Positions 1-8,963 of a stretch of 47,487 nt of DNA are shown here, one piece after another (position 1 is the first letter of the stretch; each line of letters starts with the position of its first letter). Under the pieces are notes generated by a model that did not search any database, had not been told where the DNA came from, and worked only from the letters and a program-made list of their open reading frames with translations. This DNA comes from FW021-bin31 sp964478125 (lineage in GTDB: Bacteria; Bacteroidota; Bacteroidia; Chitinophagales; Chitinophagaceae), in contig CAYZGR010000020.1 of NCBI GenBank assembly GCA_964478125.1, positions 1-47,487 of the forward strand, given 5' to 3'. The translations under genes were made by a program, and so were the position numbers.

Positions 1-737
1 ATATATAATATAAAAATCAACTTCTCTGGGTTCTCTAAAAACAAAGAATTTATTTGATCTTTTATTAATATATACCTGATGTGCCACACTACTTCTAGAA
101 ATATACACCACTTGTATTCCATCTCTTTATTTTATAACCATTAGTTGCATAAAAAGATATAGATAACACACTATCCATATGAGAACAGCAATTCGGGGAT
201 AATCCGGAAAGTTTTTCGATCTGAACTGTGATAATGACTTAAGCCGCTTTATTTTAAATTGAGTTAATGAAGCTTCCCGGGGAACTCAATTCTTAAATTG
301 AAGTGTCTTATAAATCTTTAAGACCTCTTCAACAACATCAACAGCCACCTTATCTATTTATTGATAGGGAGGCTGATAGCTCCTTCTGTTTACCCCAAGG
401 TTTATTCATCCGGGACACCTCTCCCATAATCTAACAAGTAATTATCTACCAGGGCTATAGGACAATCATTCAAAGATCTCACAGTCAAAAATAAGATCTC
501 AGTGCCAAGGAAGGCTATCCGGTTCCAGGACATCCAGATTCCCAATGCCCAAATTTATCTCGGCAAATACTTGTATCTATCAAAAATACCCTGTAATACG
601 GTTTCTCTTCTGCACTAGCGGTGGAAGGACCATGGACTGCCATCATTGCAGGAAAACACCGAATCCGCATACCTCAATCTGCGGAAATATGGCATACAGT
701 TAAGATGATATCTTGCTTCCTGGGAAAAAGATATTAT
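1..737. other. AT-rich region without a supportable gene
   Basis: No open frame with recognisable protein character covers this stretch. It holds an inverted repeat (AATTGAGTT at 257-265, AACTCAATT at 283-291) with a nested TTCCC/GGGAA pair in the loop, not followed by a T-run. Between about 480 and 720 several frames on both strands read as short runs of plausible protein interrupted by stops, for example 42-44 codons on the minus strand from about 650 down to 520. That is what a decayed gene can look like, but I cannot name a family. It lies downstream of the minus-strand cluster that ends at 738. Confidence 0.4.
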
Positions 738-2015
738 TCAGTAGACTTTTGAAGTATTTTTCCAGCTTTTTATCTTATATCCTTTCGTAGCGTAGAAAAA
801 TAAATAAAAGTAACAAGGTATCAACATCAAAATAGCAGTTTGTGGATAGGCCGTGAATTGATCCAGCAAAGTGCCAAATATTAAAGGGAAAAGGCCTCCT
901 CCAACCACAGACATTAACATAAAAGCCGATCCCGTCTTGGTGTATTTTCCTAAACCATGAATTGCGAGGCCCCAGATCGTTCCCCATAACCAGGCGCTTA
1001 CAAATCCCATGGAAATGATTAGAATAACAGAGGTCATTCCATGAGTAAAAAAGGCGCTAATGCTTAAGCTAATTCCGGCGATAGAGCATAGTAACAAAGC
1101 TGTTTGTTGAGAAATATACTTGGGAATGAAGATGATGCTACCTAAATAACCTAGTACCATACAATAAAGGGTATATTCTGCAAAGTTCCGGGCTATATCT
1201 ATAGAAATTCCCATAGAACGGGCATAAACAATCACCCCATCTATAGGAATAACTTCACAAGCTCCATCTACAAACAACGCTATAATTCCCAAGACTAAAT
1301 AGGGATAATGGAATATCCCCTTCATTTTTAACTTTTTTGGACCTGAGGGTTTTTCTTCATCTTCTTTCACTTCTGGAAGAGATGAAAAAAATAGGAGTAT
1401 AGCCAGTAAGATTAATATCCCTGTAATCACCAGATAAGGGTCTATTACTTTTAAAATATAATCCTTTAAGATAATTTCTTTCTGTATGGAATTTGCCTCC
1501 CGAATCCGGTTTATAATTACTGACGCGTCTACCAAAAAAATTCCCCCTAATATTCGCTGACTTAATATGCCTGCAATTTTATTGGAGAAACCCATAAATC
1601 CGATCCGTTGAGCCGCACTCTCTTGAGGGCCGATCAATACTACATAAGGATTCACAGCCGTCTGCAACAAAATCATTCCGGTACCGGTTACAAAGAGCCC
1701 CACTAAAAAAACAAGATAAATCCGGGACAATGCAGCTGGTATAAATAAAAACGTCCCTATAGCCATAATAACCAACCCCAATGACATTCCCTTCCGGTAG
1801 CCAGTCCTCCTTAATACAGACGCTGAAGGGAGCGCCATAAATAAATAAGCGCTATAAGATGCTGAAGTCACTAAGAAAGATTCAAAATTAGATAATTGTA
1901 GACCTATTTGGAAATAGGGTATTAAGATACTGTTCACCCAGGTAATAAATCCAAAGGTTCCAAAAATGACCCCAATGATCACCAAGGGGTAAATATACGG
2001 TTTTGTCCCATTCAT
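738..2015 (-). CDS. Sugar MFS permease, FHS (FucP/GluP/NagP-like) family
   Basis: This is an inner-membrane proton-coupled sugar symporter of the FHS branch of the major facilitator superfamily, about 425 residues with around twelve hydrophobic segments. The family hallmark is visible near residues 118-150: a QTAVNPYV stretch followed by GPQESAAQRI and a FMGFSNKIAG block, as in Bacteroidota GluP/NagP-type proteins. I start it at the ATG at 2015; the reading frame can be extended four codons to a TTG at 2027, but the ATG gives the normal N-terminus for the family. It is the last gene of the minus-strand cluster, 46 bases after the GH20-like gene, so it probably imports the sugar-like substrate or product of that cluster. 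The specific sugar cannot be read from sequence. Confidence 0.85.
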   Translation of the reverse strand: MNGTKPYIYPLVIIGVIFGTFGFITWVNSILIPYFQIGLQLSNFESFLVTSASYSAYLFMALPSASVLRRTGYRKGMSLGLVIMAIGTFLFIPAALSRIYLVFLVGLFVTGTGMILLQTAVNPYVVLIGPQESAAQRIGFMGFSNKIAGILSQRILGGIFLVDASVIINRIREANSIQKEIILKDYILKVIDPYLVITGILILLAILLFFSSLPEVKEDEEKPSGPKKLKMKGIFHYPYLVLGIIALFVDGACEVIPIDGVIVYARSMGISIDIARNFAEYTLYCMVLGYLGSIIFIPKYISQQTALLLCSIAGISLSISAFFTHGMTSVILIISMGFVSAWLWGTIWGLAIHGLGKYTKTGSAFMLMSVVGGGLFPLIFGTLLDQFTAYPQTAILMLIPCYFYLFFYATKGYKIKSWKNTSKVY

Positions 2016-2061
2016 TGTATGATACAAATCCCAATTTGTTTACTTCCTTTTCCGCGCAATT

Positions 2062-3033
2062 TTATTCCTTATTCTTATCATACCACCGCTTAGCCTCTCC
2101 TATGAGTTGAACGCTTTTCAAAATTTCTTCTCTATATTTTTCAACGGTCGGACGCCAGGTAGTCTGCATAAAACCAAAAAGTCTTGAATCATCGATGTGT
2201 TCACTGCAAAACTTTACATTATCCATCATACTGGCTAAATCTTTACCTCCATAGTAGGTACTGCCCATCGGCAATTGATCATAGCCTGCATCTTCTAAAT
2301 TTATATAGAATCTTGCATTTGATTTTTTCAGGTTAGCAATTGCATGGTTATCCCAATTACTTTGTAAAACAGATTTAGGCATATTTTTGTAGAATTGTTC
2401 CGGATGCTTCCAATAACTGGGCCCGTTCCATACCCAGGGACGGACGCCTTGTTTTTGTACCTCGCCTATTAAATAATAAAAATCGCCCCAGAAGATTTCA
2501 TTTTGACGGACGATTAGAAGATCCTTGTTCTTCTGATTATGAGCTGATTCTTCATCCATTCCCAGGTGGAAGAACCGGGGACGATCAAAAATATCCGATA
2601 CTTCCTTTATAAGATCTCTGCATACCTCATAATATTTATTCGTAGATAACATCCTGGAATAGGTTGTCAACCAGGCATCATGTGCAGCGGAGAAATTTAA
2701 TGAAGGGATAGGCTCTATACCCATCTGCCTTATCTTCTCCAATTCATCATGCAGTTGATCCACAGACCAAGCTCCTTCTACCGCCATTTCAGGATGGGTT
2801 TCATATTTAATGGAGTTCCCCAAAGTAATAACGACCATATTCATCCCATTCTCACTCATTCTTCTCAATGTATCCTTCCATAAATTATAACTTAATCTGA
2901 GATAAGGACGATATCCCCTATCCTTAGTTCTTGGGACATCGGGAGAAACGTAACCTTCCCACATATTAAAACTCAAATGCAGGAATAAAGCCCAAATTTT
3001 ATTCTCCCTCTTATTATAGCTCACCCTTTCCAT
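2062..3033 (-). CDS. GH20-like TIM-barrel protein without signal peptide (paralogue 1)
   Basis: This 323-residue protein belongs to a poorly described family that resembles glycoside hydrolase family 20 in its middle: FFHLGMDEE at residues 154-162 looks like the GH20 H-x-G-G-D-E catalytic signature (D160, E161, E162). Other conserved blocks shared with its neighbour are LFLHLS-NMWE (16-26), NMVVITLG (65-72), NFSA-HD (113-119) and SVLQSNW. It starts directly with the catalytic domain; no signal peptide or Tat leader is seen. The ATG at 3033 is supported by GGAGG about 10 bases upstream. It lies 44 bases after its paralogue at 3078-4145 and is clearly a tandem duplicate of it. A glycosidase role is inferred from the motif only; related database entries are, to my memory, mostly labelled hypothetical or Tat-pathway proteins. 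Confidence 0.7.
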   Translation of the reverse strand: MERVSYNKRENKIWALFLHLSFNMWEGYVSPDVPRTKDRGYRPYLRLSYNLWKDTLRRMSENGMNMVVITLGNSIKYETHPEMAVEGAWSVDQLHDELEKIRQMGIEPIPSLNFSAAHDAWLTTYSRMLSTNKYYEVCRDLIKEVSDIFDRPRFFHLGMDEESAHNQKNKDLLIVRQNEIFWGDFYYLIGEVQKQGVRPWVWNGPSYWKHPEQFYKNMPKSVLQSNWDNHAIANLKKSNARFYINLEDAGYDQLPMGSTYYGGKDLASMMDNVKFCSEHIDDSRLFGFMQTTWRPTVEKYREEILKSVQLIGEAKRWYDKNKE

Positions 3034-3077
3034 TACTATTGATCCTCCATGAATCTTTAAATAGATACTTCTAGAAT

Positions 3078-4145
3078 CTATCTGTTATTCTGTTCAAACC
3101 ATCTCTTGGCCACCCCGACTTGATCTATACTATTTAAAACCTTTTCTCTCTTTTCTTCGATAGTGGGGGACCAAATTGTTTGTAAAAATCCCAATAAATG
3201 ATCATCACTTATGTTTTTACTACAAAATTTAACCGTATTCATAATACTTTCCTGTCCGTCTTTGCTATGCCAATCTCCTCCTCCCCAATTACTGGCAGTA
3301 GGTATCTGATCGAATCCGCTCTTCTCTAAATCTAAATAGGCTTTTACAGCCGTCTTCTTTTTATCAAAGTCTGCCCTGTAATACCAATTACTCTGTAATA
3401 CGGATTTCGGCATATTCCTATAAAATAAATCGGGATGATGCCACACATAATCAGACCATATCCAAGGACGAGCCCCATTTTTTTCTACCTCGCTAATCAA
3501 AAAATAAAAATCACTCCACCAAAGTTCATTTTGCCGAACCACTACATAATCATAATTCCTTTGATTTCCTGCAGTCTCTTCATCCATCCCCAAGTGGAAA
3601 AACCGAGGACGATCAAAAAGCGCTGCTATCTCTTTAATGAGATCACTGCACACCTCATAATATTTATCGGTAGATAACATCCTTGAATACTGCTTTAACC
3701 ATGTATCATGTCCCGCAGAAAAATTGAGCTCGGGAATAGGCTCCATTCCAAGTTTACGTATCTTTTTCAGCTCCTCTCTTAGTCGATCTGTAGACCATGC
3801 ATCTCTTACTGCAATTTCCGGATGGCTCTTATATTTCACCCCGTCTCCTAAAGTTATAACGACCATATTCATTCCTACAGCGGCCATTCTCTCCAAAGCA
3901 TCATTCCATAGCTTATCACTAAATCGTAGATAAGGCCGATAGCCTCTACTTTCCGTAATAGGAACATCGGATGAAACATACGCTTCCCACATGTTATAAC
4001 TTAAATGTAGAAACAATCCCCAAATTTTTTCCTTCTGATTTAAATTTTTCAACCTTTGATTAACTCCTAATTTAGAAGTATGGGGAAGGGTGCCAAGTAC
4101 TCCAAGAGCAGACAGGTCCTTAATAAAGTTTCTTCTGTTTATCAT
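3078..4145 (-). CDS. GH20-like TIM-barrel protein with Tat-type leader (paralogue 2)
   Basis: This 355-residue protein is the longer member of the tandem pair. Its first 30 residues carry a twin-arginine leader (NRRNFIKDL, R4-R5, then a short hydrophobic run LSALGVLGTL), so it is probably folded in the cytoplasm and exported by Tat. The mature part has the same blocks as the neighbour: LFLHLSYNMWE (44-54), VVITLGDGVKY, NFSAGHD (141-147), FFHLGMDEE (182-190, acidic residues D188-E190) and SVLQSNW. The acidic pair in the GH20-like signature suggests substrate-assisted hydrolysis of an N-acylated amino sugar, but this is by analogy. It is 72 bases downstream of the ceramidase-like gene and in the same operon-like run. 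Confidence 0.7.
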   Translation of the reverse strand: MINRRNFIKDLSALGVLGTLPHTSKLGVNQRLKNLNQKEKIWGLFLHLSYNMWEAYVSSDVPITESRGYRPYLRFSDKLWNDALERMAAVGMNMVVITLGDGVKYKSHPEIAVRDAWSTDRLREELKKIRKLGMEPIPELNFSAGHDTWLKQYSRMLSTDKYYEVCSDLIKEIAALFDRPRFFHLGMDEETAGNQRNYDYVVVRQNELWWSDFYFLISEVEKNGARPWIWSDYVWHHPDLFYRNMPKSVLQSNWYYRADFDKKKTAVKAYLDLEKSGFDQIPTASNWGGGDWHSKDGQESIMNTVKFCSKNISDDHLLGFLQTIWSPTIEEKREKVLNSIDQVGVAKRWFEQNNR

Positions 4146-4217
4146 AACTAATTTTTATTAATAGCGGTGAAATAAAGTAAATAATTAGAAACTTGCGTTT
4201 CACAAACAGCTTAGCGT

Positions 4218-5603
4218 TTACTCCAGTTGCTTCGTCAACTGCAATAACCTGTTTTTTATCTCTTCCTCTGCCCGCGTGTGTAAAAAACATCCCCTTCGTC
4301 TCCATGTTTCATATCCTCCTAAATCAAATTCATGCGCGGGAGGAATATAGCCCTCGGAATCATTCGCCTGTGTTATGGTAAAATAATTTTTTACCTCCAC
4401 ATTGGCTTTTAGCCATAAACCCGTTTCCGAAAAAAACTCTCCTCCTAATCCGCCAATAATACCCGAGCCCACTCTTATAACCTGCACCGGAAAATATATT
4501 TTATCAGGATAGCCGTCTAACAAAACTTGTTCTCTTGCATAAATAGCTTTTAATATCTCATCATTCCCTGTATGAGAGATCTCCTTTGTTGAAAGCTGCT
4601 CATATCGGATGCTTTTTACGATTGCCACAGCCTCCTTAACCTCTCTCTCAGAAGGTTTTCTAAGTGGCATATCAAGGTTATCAACAACTGCTCCGAGAGC
4701 AGGATCTCTCTCCCAATCGAGCTCTTTCATAGAACCAATGACTTTATGGACTATATCGCTTCCTATTAACTTGCTTTTTTCAAAAAATGCCCGGGGATAG
4801 CGTTCCGGATGGAGAAACTCGTTAATATTGGCATCACCACTGGTCCCGTTGGTCATCATGGCGACAAAATCATCTGCCGCCCGGAGCTTTGTTTTCATTT
4901 GATCAGCAAAGACGCCAAAATAGTCTGCGGTTATGGTTCCATCTTCCCAATCTCCTACATAATGCATAGAATAGTTAGCCAATAGACCGATCCATTGATC
5001 ATCAAGGTCCTGCACGGCCAGGTAACCCACTTCGGGATCCGGCACACTATTTGGCGCTTCGATTTGGTCTTCATCGCCGAAAGGATTTGTTTTTACCTTA
5101 TCCAAGCCTCCGGTTACCGGATTATAGGCGCGATAACCGGGCTTCATTCTATATCTTCTGATAAGCACATGCTCCGGAACATCAACCTTGCCATAAGCTA
5201 TCTTGGCAGGACGAACATGCTGTAGGGCTTGTTTAACAGACGCTATAATCAAAGTTTTCAGATGTTGCCTATAAGGTAGATCTGCGGCACCGAGAAGAAT
5301 AGATTCCACAGAGCCGGCTGCATGCGTATGAGTACTACATATCAAAATGTGATCTGGCTTAATCCCCGTTTCAACATAAATGGTTTCTTTAATATCATTT
5401 ATAAAATCCTTGCGCATGACACAGATATCTACCACAACAAAGGCAATAATTACCTGTTCGTTTTGTAGGACCAAGGATTTGGCATAAAGAGGATCGTGGA
5501 TTTTTCGGGCATAAAAAGCAACAAAATTTCCGTTGATCAGCGTACCCAAAGGGGGCGTTATATCCACCTTAAATGCCCCGGCGCCGAAATTGTGATTATC
5601 CAT
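4218..5603 (-). CDS. Neutral/alkaline ceramidase-like amidohydrolase
   Basis: The 461-residue protein matches the N-terminal catalytic domain of neutral/alkaline non-lysosomal ceramidases, which are zinc amidases. Visible family marks are GAFKVDITPPLG (9-20), the zinc-site-like STHTHAAG (90-97, H92 and H94), a further His at MHYVGD (H214) and GTSGDAN (253-259), equivalent to the G-D-V/I-S/N-P block around the active Ser in true ceramidases. There is no signal peptide and no C-terminal Ig-like domain, unlike secreted ceramidases, so it probably acts in the cytoplasm on a small amide. It lies 77 bases after a dehydrogenase and 72 before the Tat-type GH20-like gene. Environmental bacteria carry many such proteins next to sugar catabolism genes, so the real substrate need not be ceramide. 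Confidence 0.75.
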   Translation of the reverse strand: MDNHNFGAGAFKVDITPPLGTLINGNFVAFYARKIHDPLYAKSLVLQNEQVIIAFVVVDICVMRKDFINDIKETIYVETGIKPDHILICSTHTHAAGSVESILLGAADLPYRQHLKTLIIASVKQALQHVRPAKIAYGKVDVPEHVLIRRYRMKPGYRAYNPVTGGLDKVKTNPFGDEDQIEAPNSVPDPEVGYLAVQDLDDQWIGLLANYSMHYVGDWEDGTITADYFGVFADQMKTKLRAADDFVAMMTNGTSGDANINEFLHPERYPRAFFEKSKLIGSDIVHKVIGSMKELDWERDPALGAVVDNLDMPLRKPSEREVKEAVAIVKSIRYEQLSTKEISHTGNDEILKAIYAREQVLLDGYPDKIYFPVQVIRVGSGIIGGLGGEFFSETGLWLKANVEVKNYFTITQANDSEGYIPPAHEFDLGGYETWRRRGCFLHTRAEEEIKNRLLQLTKQLE

Positions 5604-5680
5604 TTTAATCCCCTTTTAAATTTCTAACTTATGATCATTTAGCATAATATTGTACCAAACAAACCGCTTTCTTTTGCACA

Positions 5681-6661
5681 CTACTCATTTTCCTCTTTCA
5701 GCTTCTTTTTTACTACATCCGCCGGGTACTTCAGAGCCAATTTTCTGATATCATAGCTGAATGATTCTAATGTTTCCTGCCATAAGCGTGCTTCCTCAGG
5801 TGTATAATTATAAAACCCTTTCCCATTGGCAACCCCTTTACCGCCGGCTTTTACAATATCATCGATAAGTTTCGGTACCTTTGTTTCATTGCATAAGGTA
5901 GGGAACAAATCTTTCATCACATTATGATAGGCCTGCACGCCCGTCAGGTCCATCCAGCGGAAAACACCCACCAGGGTCATCCAATAGCCCGCATTATTCC
6001 TACAGGCCCTATCTACATCTTCCACGCTGGCATAGCCTTTTTCCACCAGGCTACAGGCCTCCCTATACATCGCATACATCAGCCGATTGGTGATAAATCC
6101 CCGAATATCTTTCCGTACCAGGGTGGGTTCCTTTTGCCAATTATGTGAAAGTTCGTATAAATATTCACCAAGTGCAATATCACTCTGGTCGCCACAAATG
6201 ATCTCTAAGAAACGGGTAGTATGTGAAGGTTCCATCCAATGAAGTCCGAAAAACCGTTCAGGATGCCGGGTAAACTTCTGTAAAAGACTGATCGGAATAG
6301 CAGAGGTATTGCTGGTTAAGATCGCATCATCGCGTATTTCGGTTTCAATTTTATCATAGACCGATTCCTTAATTTCCATATTTTCAATGGTACACTCACA
6401 CACCAGTTTACAATTTTTCAGATCTCCATAGTTCTCCGTGATATTCAACCTTTTTCGATAAGAATCCAAAGATTCCGAGGCCAGCCCCTCCTCAATAGCC
6501 CGTTGTAAATGCTTGAAAATACGATCTGCCGCGTGTTCCAGGTCTGAAGAGATGGGAGCTACGGCCACCACAGGATGGCCGGCCATTAACAAACAGGTAG
6601 AAATGCTACAGCCCATTAATCCCAGTCCGACAACGCCAACAGAAATGTTACTTGTATTCAT
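5681..6661 (-). CDS. 3-hydroxyacyl-CoA dehydrogenase-family oxidoreductase (active-site intact, copy 3)
   Basis: A 326-residue NAD-dependent dehydrogenase of the 3HAD family in its short, single-unit form. The Rossmann loop is GVVGLGLMG (9-17), and the signature SNTSAIPIS covers 117-125 (S117 matches the substrate-binding Ser). The catalytic His-Glu pair is present: H141 in GLHWMEP and E153 in RFLEI, twelve residues apart as in SCHAD. The C-terminal helical domain starts near 185 with GFITNRLMYAMYREA. Short members of this family include L-gulonate 3-dehydrogenase, carnitine dehydrogenase and lambda-crystallin as well as hydroxyacyl-CoA enzymes, so a free beta-hydroxy acid is as likely a substrate as a CoA ester. 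Two paralogues sit in the same cluster (7993-8928 and 10280-11287). Confidence 0.85.
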   Translation of the reverse strand: MNTSNISVGVVGLGLMGCSISTCLLMAGHPVVAVAPISSDLEHAADRIFKHLQRAIEEGLASESLDSYRKRLNITENYGDLKNCKLVCECTIENMEIKESVYDKIETEIRDDAILTSNTSAIPISLLQKFTRHPERFFGLHWMEPSHTTRFLEIICGDQSDIALGEYLYELSHNWQKEPTLVRKDIRGFITNRLMYAMYREACSLVEKGYASVEDVDRACRNNAGYWMTLVGVFRWMDLTGVQAYHNVMKDLFPTLCNETKVPKLIDDIVKAGGKGVANGKGFYNYTPEEARLWQETLESFSYDIRKLALKYPADVVKKKLKEENE

Positions 6662-6719
6662 AATGCTTTAATTAAGAGTAATTAATATCCAAAAAATGTA
6701 AATTCTGAAACCGGTCTGT

Positions 6720-7814
6720 TTAGCTCCATGCTTTCTTTAAAAACCGGATCCAATTTTTATAAAAAATATTTTCAATGTCTTCCTGCCTGTATCCCCTCTC
6801 TTTAAGAAGGCCCCGGTATTTTTGCAAATCGGCTATACTGTCCATATCCCAGGGGGTTTGCTCCGTACCAAAATTACCATCCAGGTCACTGCCAATAGCC
6901 ACATGAAGGCTGTCACCCGTTATCTGGCATATATGATCCCAATGATCTATCAGGCCTTTTAATTTAATATTGAGTTGCCAGGGGTCGGAAACCGCATCAA
7001 TAAAACGGTTATCCATAGCCCAACAATCCAACATGCCGCCAATTACCCCATCTCTGTCAATCAGCATCTTTATTTGTTCATCCGTGAGCTGGCGTTGCGT
7101 CGGAACAATTTCCCGTACATTACAGTGACTTGCCCAAACAGGGCCTTGATATTTTTCTATGGCCTGCTTAAAGCCTTCATCCGTCAAGTGCGTAATATCT
7201 AAAATCATCTTCAGGCTTCCCATTTCTTTCAATAAATTTAATCCCAATGAAGTGAATGGCCCGTTCATTTTGGTACCGGGGGCATATCTTCCGGGACCAA
7301 AATGAGCCGGTCCCACCGCTCTCAGGCCATATTCGTAAGCCTTATGCAAATAAGAAATATCTACTAAGGAATCTGCTCCTTCAAGGCTCAAAATGTAACC
7401 TATGGGCTTTGATTCATCTTCCGTCTGATCATCTTCCCATAAAGTCAGCTGTTTAGTAAGGCCTTCCATATCGGTTATCTGAACCATTTCCCCCATCGCT
7501 TCCATCTCCCGGTACCATGCAAGCTGTGCCTGTGTCATGGCCCATGCCTGCTGCGGAGAATCCCAACTGGATCCCGGCAAACTTTCTCCCGAAGAGGCTA
7601 CTCTTGACAATTGAGTGGCCACCACCAATCCAACTTTTCCCTTCCTCAATTCCGGAAGACAAACAGTTCCTCTGCCCCTGTCGTTTTTGTCTTTAAGGTG
7701 TCTTTCTTTCAATCTGATTTCTGCCAATGGCCTGGTCAGGTCTCTGTTCCATTCTATAGCATTCATGGCCAGGTCAAGATGTGCATCGAAAATGAAGATT
7801 TCCTTTCCTCCCAT
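6720..7814 (-). CDS. Membrane dipeptidase family (renal dipeptidase-like) metallohydrolase
   Basis: A 364-residue zinc hydrolase of peptidase family M19. All expected metal ligands can be placed: H12 and D14 in FDAHLDLA, E145 in LEGAD, H209 in ITHLTD, H230 in ASHCN and D310 in GSDLDG. Family members cleave dipeptides, including D-residue and dehydro-dipeptides, and some act as lactonases or amidases. There is no signal peptide, so the bacterial form here is cytoplasmic. It starts 178 bases after the degenerate 3HAD gene; that gap is the longest inside the cluster and carries an 18-base perfect palindrome (7826-7843) just 12 bases before this ATG, so it may be separately regulated. In context it probably hydrolyses an amide-linked intermediate. 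Confidence 0.85.
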   Translation of the reverse strand: MGGKEIFIFDAHLDLAMNAIEWNRDLTRPLAEIRLKERHLKDKNDRGRGTVCLPELRKGKVGLVVATQLSRVASSGESLPGSSWDSPQQAWAMTQAQLAWYREMEAMGEMVQITDMEGLTKQLTLWEDDQTEDESKPIGYILSLEGADSLVDISYLHKAYEYGLRAVGPAHFGPGRYAPGTKMNGPFTSLGLNLLKEMGSLKMILDITHLTDEGFKQAIEKYQGPVWASHCNVREIVPTQRQLTDEQIKMLIDRDGVIGGMLDCWAMDNRFIDAVSDPWQLNIKLKGLIDHWDHICQITGDSLHVAIGSDLDGNFGTEQTPWDMDSIADLQKYRGLLKERGYRQEDIENIFYKNWIRFLKKAWS

Positions 7815-7825
7815 TCTAATCGGTT

Positions 7826-7843
7826 AATTAAATCGATTTAATT
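7826..7843. promoter_or_regulatory. Perfect 18-bp palindrome with LacI-like core
   Basis: AATTAAATCGATTTAATT is perfectly self-complementary with a central CG flanked by AAAT/ATTT, the form expected for a LacI/GalR-family operator. It ends 12 bases before the start of the dipeptidase gene at 7814, so a bound repressor would block initiation or transcription of the downstream half of the cluster. No LacI-family gene is in the window and no second copy was found upstream of the other genes of the cluster. Confidence 0.4.
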
Positions 7844-7992
7844 CTTTTGTACGCATTCAAGCCTCGAAGATAGTATGATTCTTCTTTTTATTTTCTCGCT
7901 GATATACTGATAAAACAACCCACCGATATACATTAATTACCAAGTTGCGGGTATCTGCAAGAAATAAAATTTAGTCAAAAGAACCAATTAAG

Positions 7993-8928
7993 CTATCCTT
8001 TAAAAGGATATTTATCCATTACCTGCTTTATCTGATAACTAAATCTCCGAAACTTCTCATCCCAATTTTTTATATCCTCATCGTTATACTGATATAATCC
8101 ATCTCCATTCTCCATCCCCTTCCCTCCTTTTTTAAGAATTTCCGTAAAAAAGTCCGGCAGCCCCCGTCCAGTAGACAAATCAGGATTTAAGTCTTTCATT
8201 ACCAACCCGTAAATATAAGTACCCATCAGATCCATATAACGACAATTTCCCGCAAAAGGTAAATAATAGCCCGCATCATTTCTACATGCCCGGTCTATAT
8301 CTTCCACTGATGCATATCCATTTTCTACCAGATAAAAGGCTTCGCGTGCCATTGCCGCAATCATCTTGGAACGAATTCCATAGTTACCTGATACAATGTA
8401 GGTATCTTTACTCCAGAATTCCCTCGACAGATAAAGTAGCTCATCTACATATTTTTGAGAAGTTATTTCATTCTTAATCAATTCCAGGAATTTCGTAGTA
8501 TGTGCTGGCACAGTCCAATTGGCTCCTGCTATTCTTTCCGGATGAATACTCCCTTTTTGTAATAGATTTAATGGAATACTTTCCGTATTCATTGCAATAA
8601 TCGTTTCTGAAGTTGAATATTGCTCTATTTCTTCAATGCAATTTCTCTTTTTTTCTAAGGTTTCTTCAGTGATTGCAATGATCAACCTGGTATCTATTCC
8701 GCTTTTTAAATTTTCTGTTACCTGAAGATGAATAGGTTCAGGGAGGCTATATCCAAAACCTTTCAGATCATTAAAATGAATATCAATACGCTTTTTAGCC
8801 TTCTCTTTAGAATCCGTGTATAAGATTACGGGATGTCCTGCACGTAATAAGCAAACCGTTACACTGTAAGCCAATTTACCACTGCCTATCACCCCTATTT
8901 GCTTGTTATTATCTAGATCTCCCTTCAT
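7993..8928 (-). CDS. Degenerate 3-hydroxyacyl-CoA dehydrogenase paralogue (probable pseudoenzyme)
   Basis: At 311 residues this aligns along its full length with the two intact 3HAD paralogues of the cluster, but key positions differ. The Rossmann loop is GVIGSGKLAYS (12-22), losing the third glycine. The SNTS motif has become MNTES (113-117). The catalytic His is replaced by Asn: ANWTVPAHTTKFLE has N137 where the neighbours have H141 and H145, while the partner Glu (E149) remains at the normal twelve-residue spacing. The frame is open and the C-terminal dimerisation region is kept (YASVEDIDRACRNDAGYY), so this is not a random pseudogene. It may be a structural or regulatory subunit, or an enzyme with altered chemistry. 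It is 35 bases after the aminotransferase gene and is noticeably more AT-rich than the central part of the window. Confidence 0.8.
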   Translation of the reverse strand: MKGDLDNNKQIGVIGSGKLAYSVTVCLLRAGHPVILYTDSKEKAKKRIDIHFNDLKGFGYSLPEPIHLQVTENLKSGIDTRLIIAITEETLEKKRNCIEEIEQYSTSETIIAMNTESIPLNLLQKGSIHPERIAGANWTVPAHTTKFLELIKNEITSQKYVDELLYLSREFWSKDTYIVSGNYGIRSKMIAAMAREAFYLVENGYASVEDIDRACRNDAGYYLPFAGNCRYMDLMGTYIYGLVMKDLNPDLSTGRGLPDFFTEILKKGGKGMENGDGLYQYNDEDIKNWDEKFRRFSYQIKQVMDKYPFKG

Positions 8929-8963
8929 AATTTTGTAAAATATCCTTTCTGGTATTCATTGTT

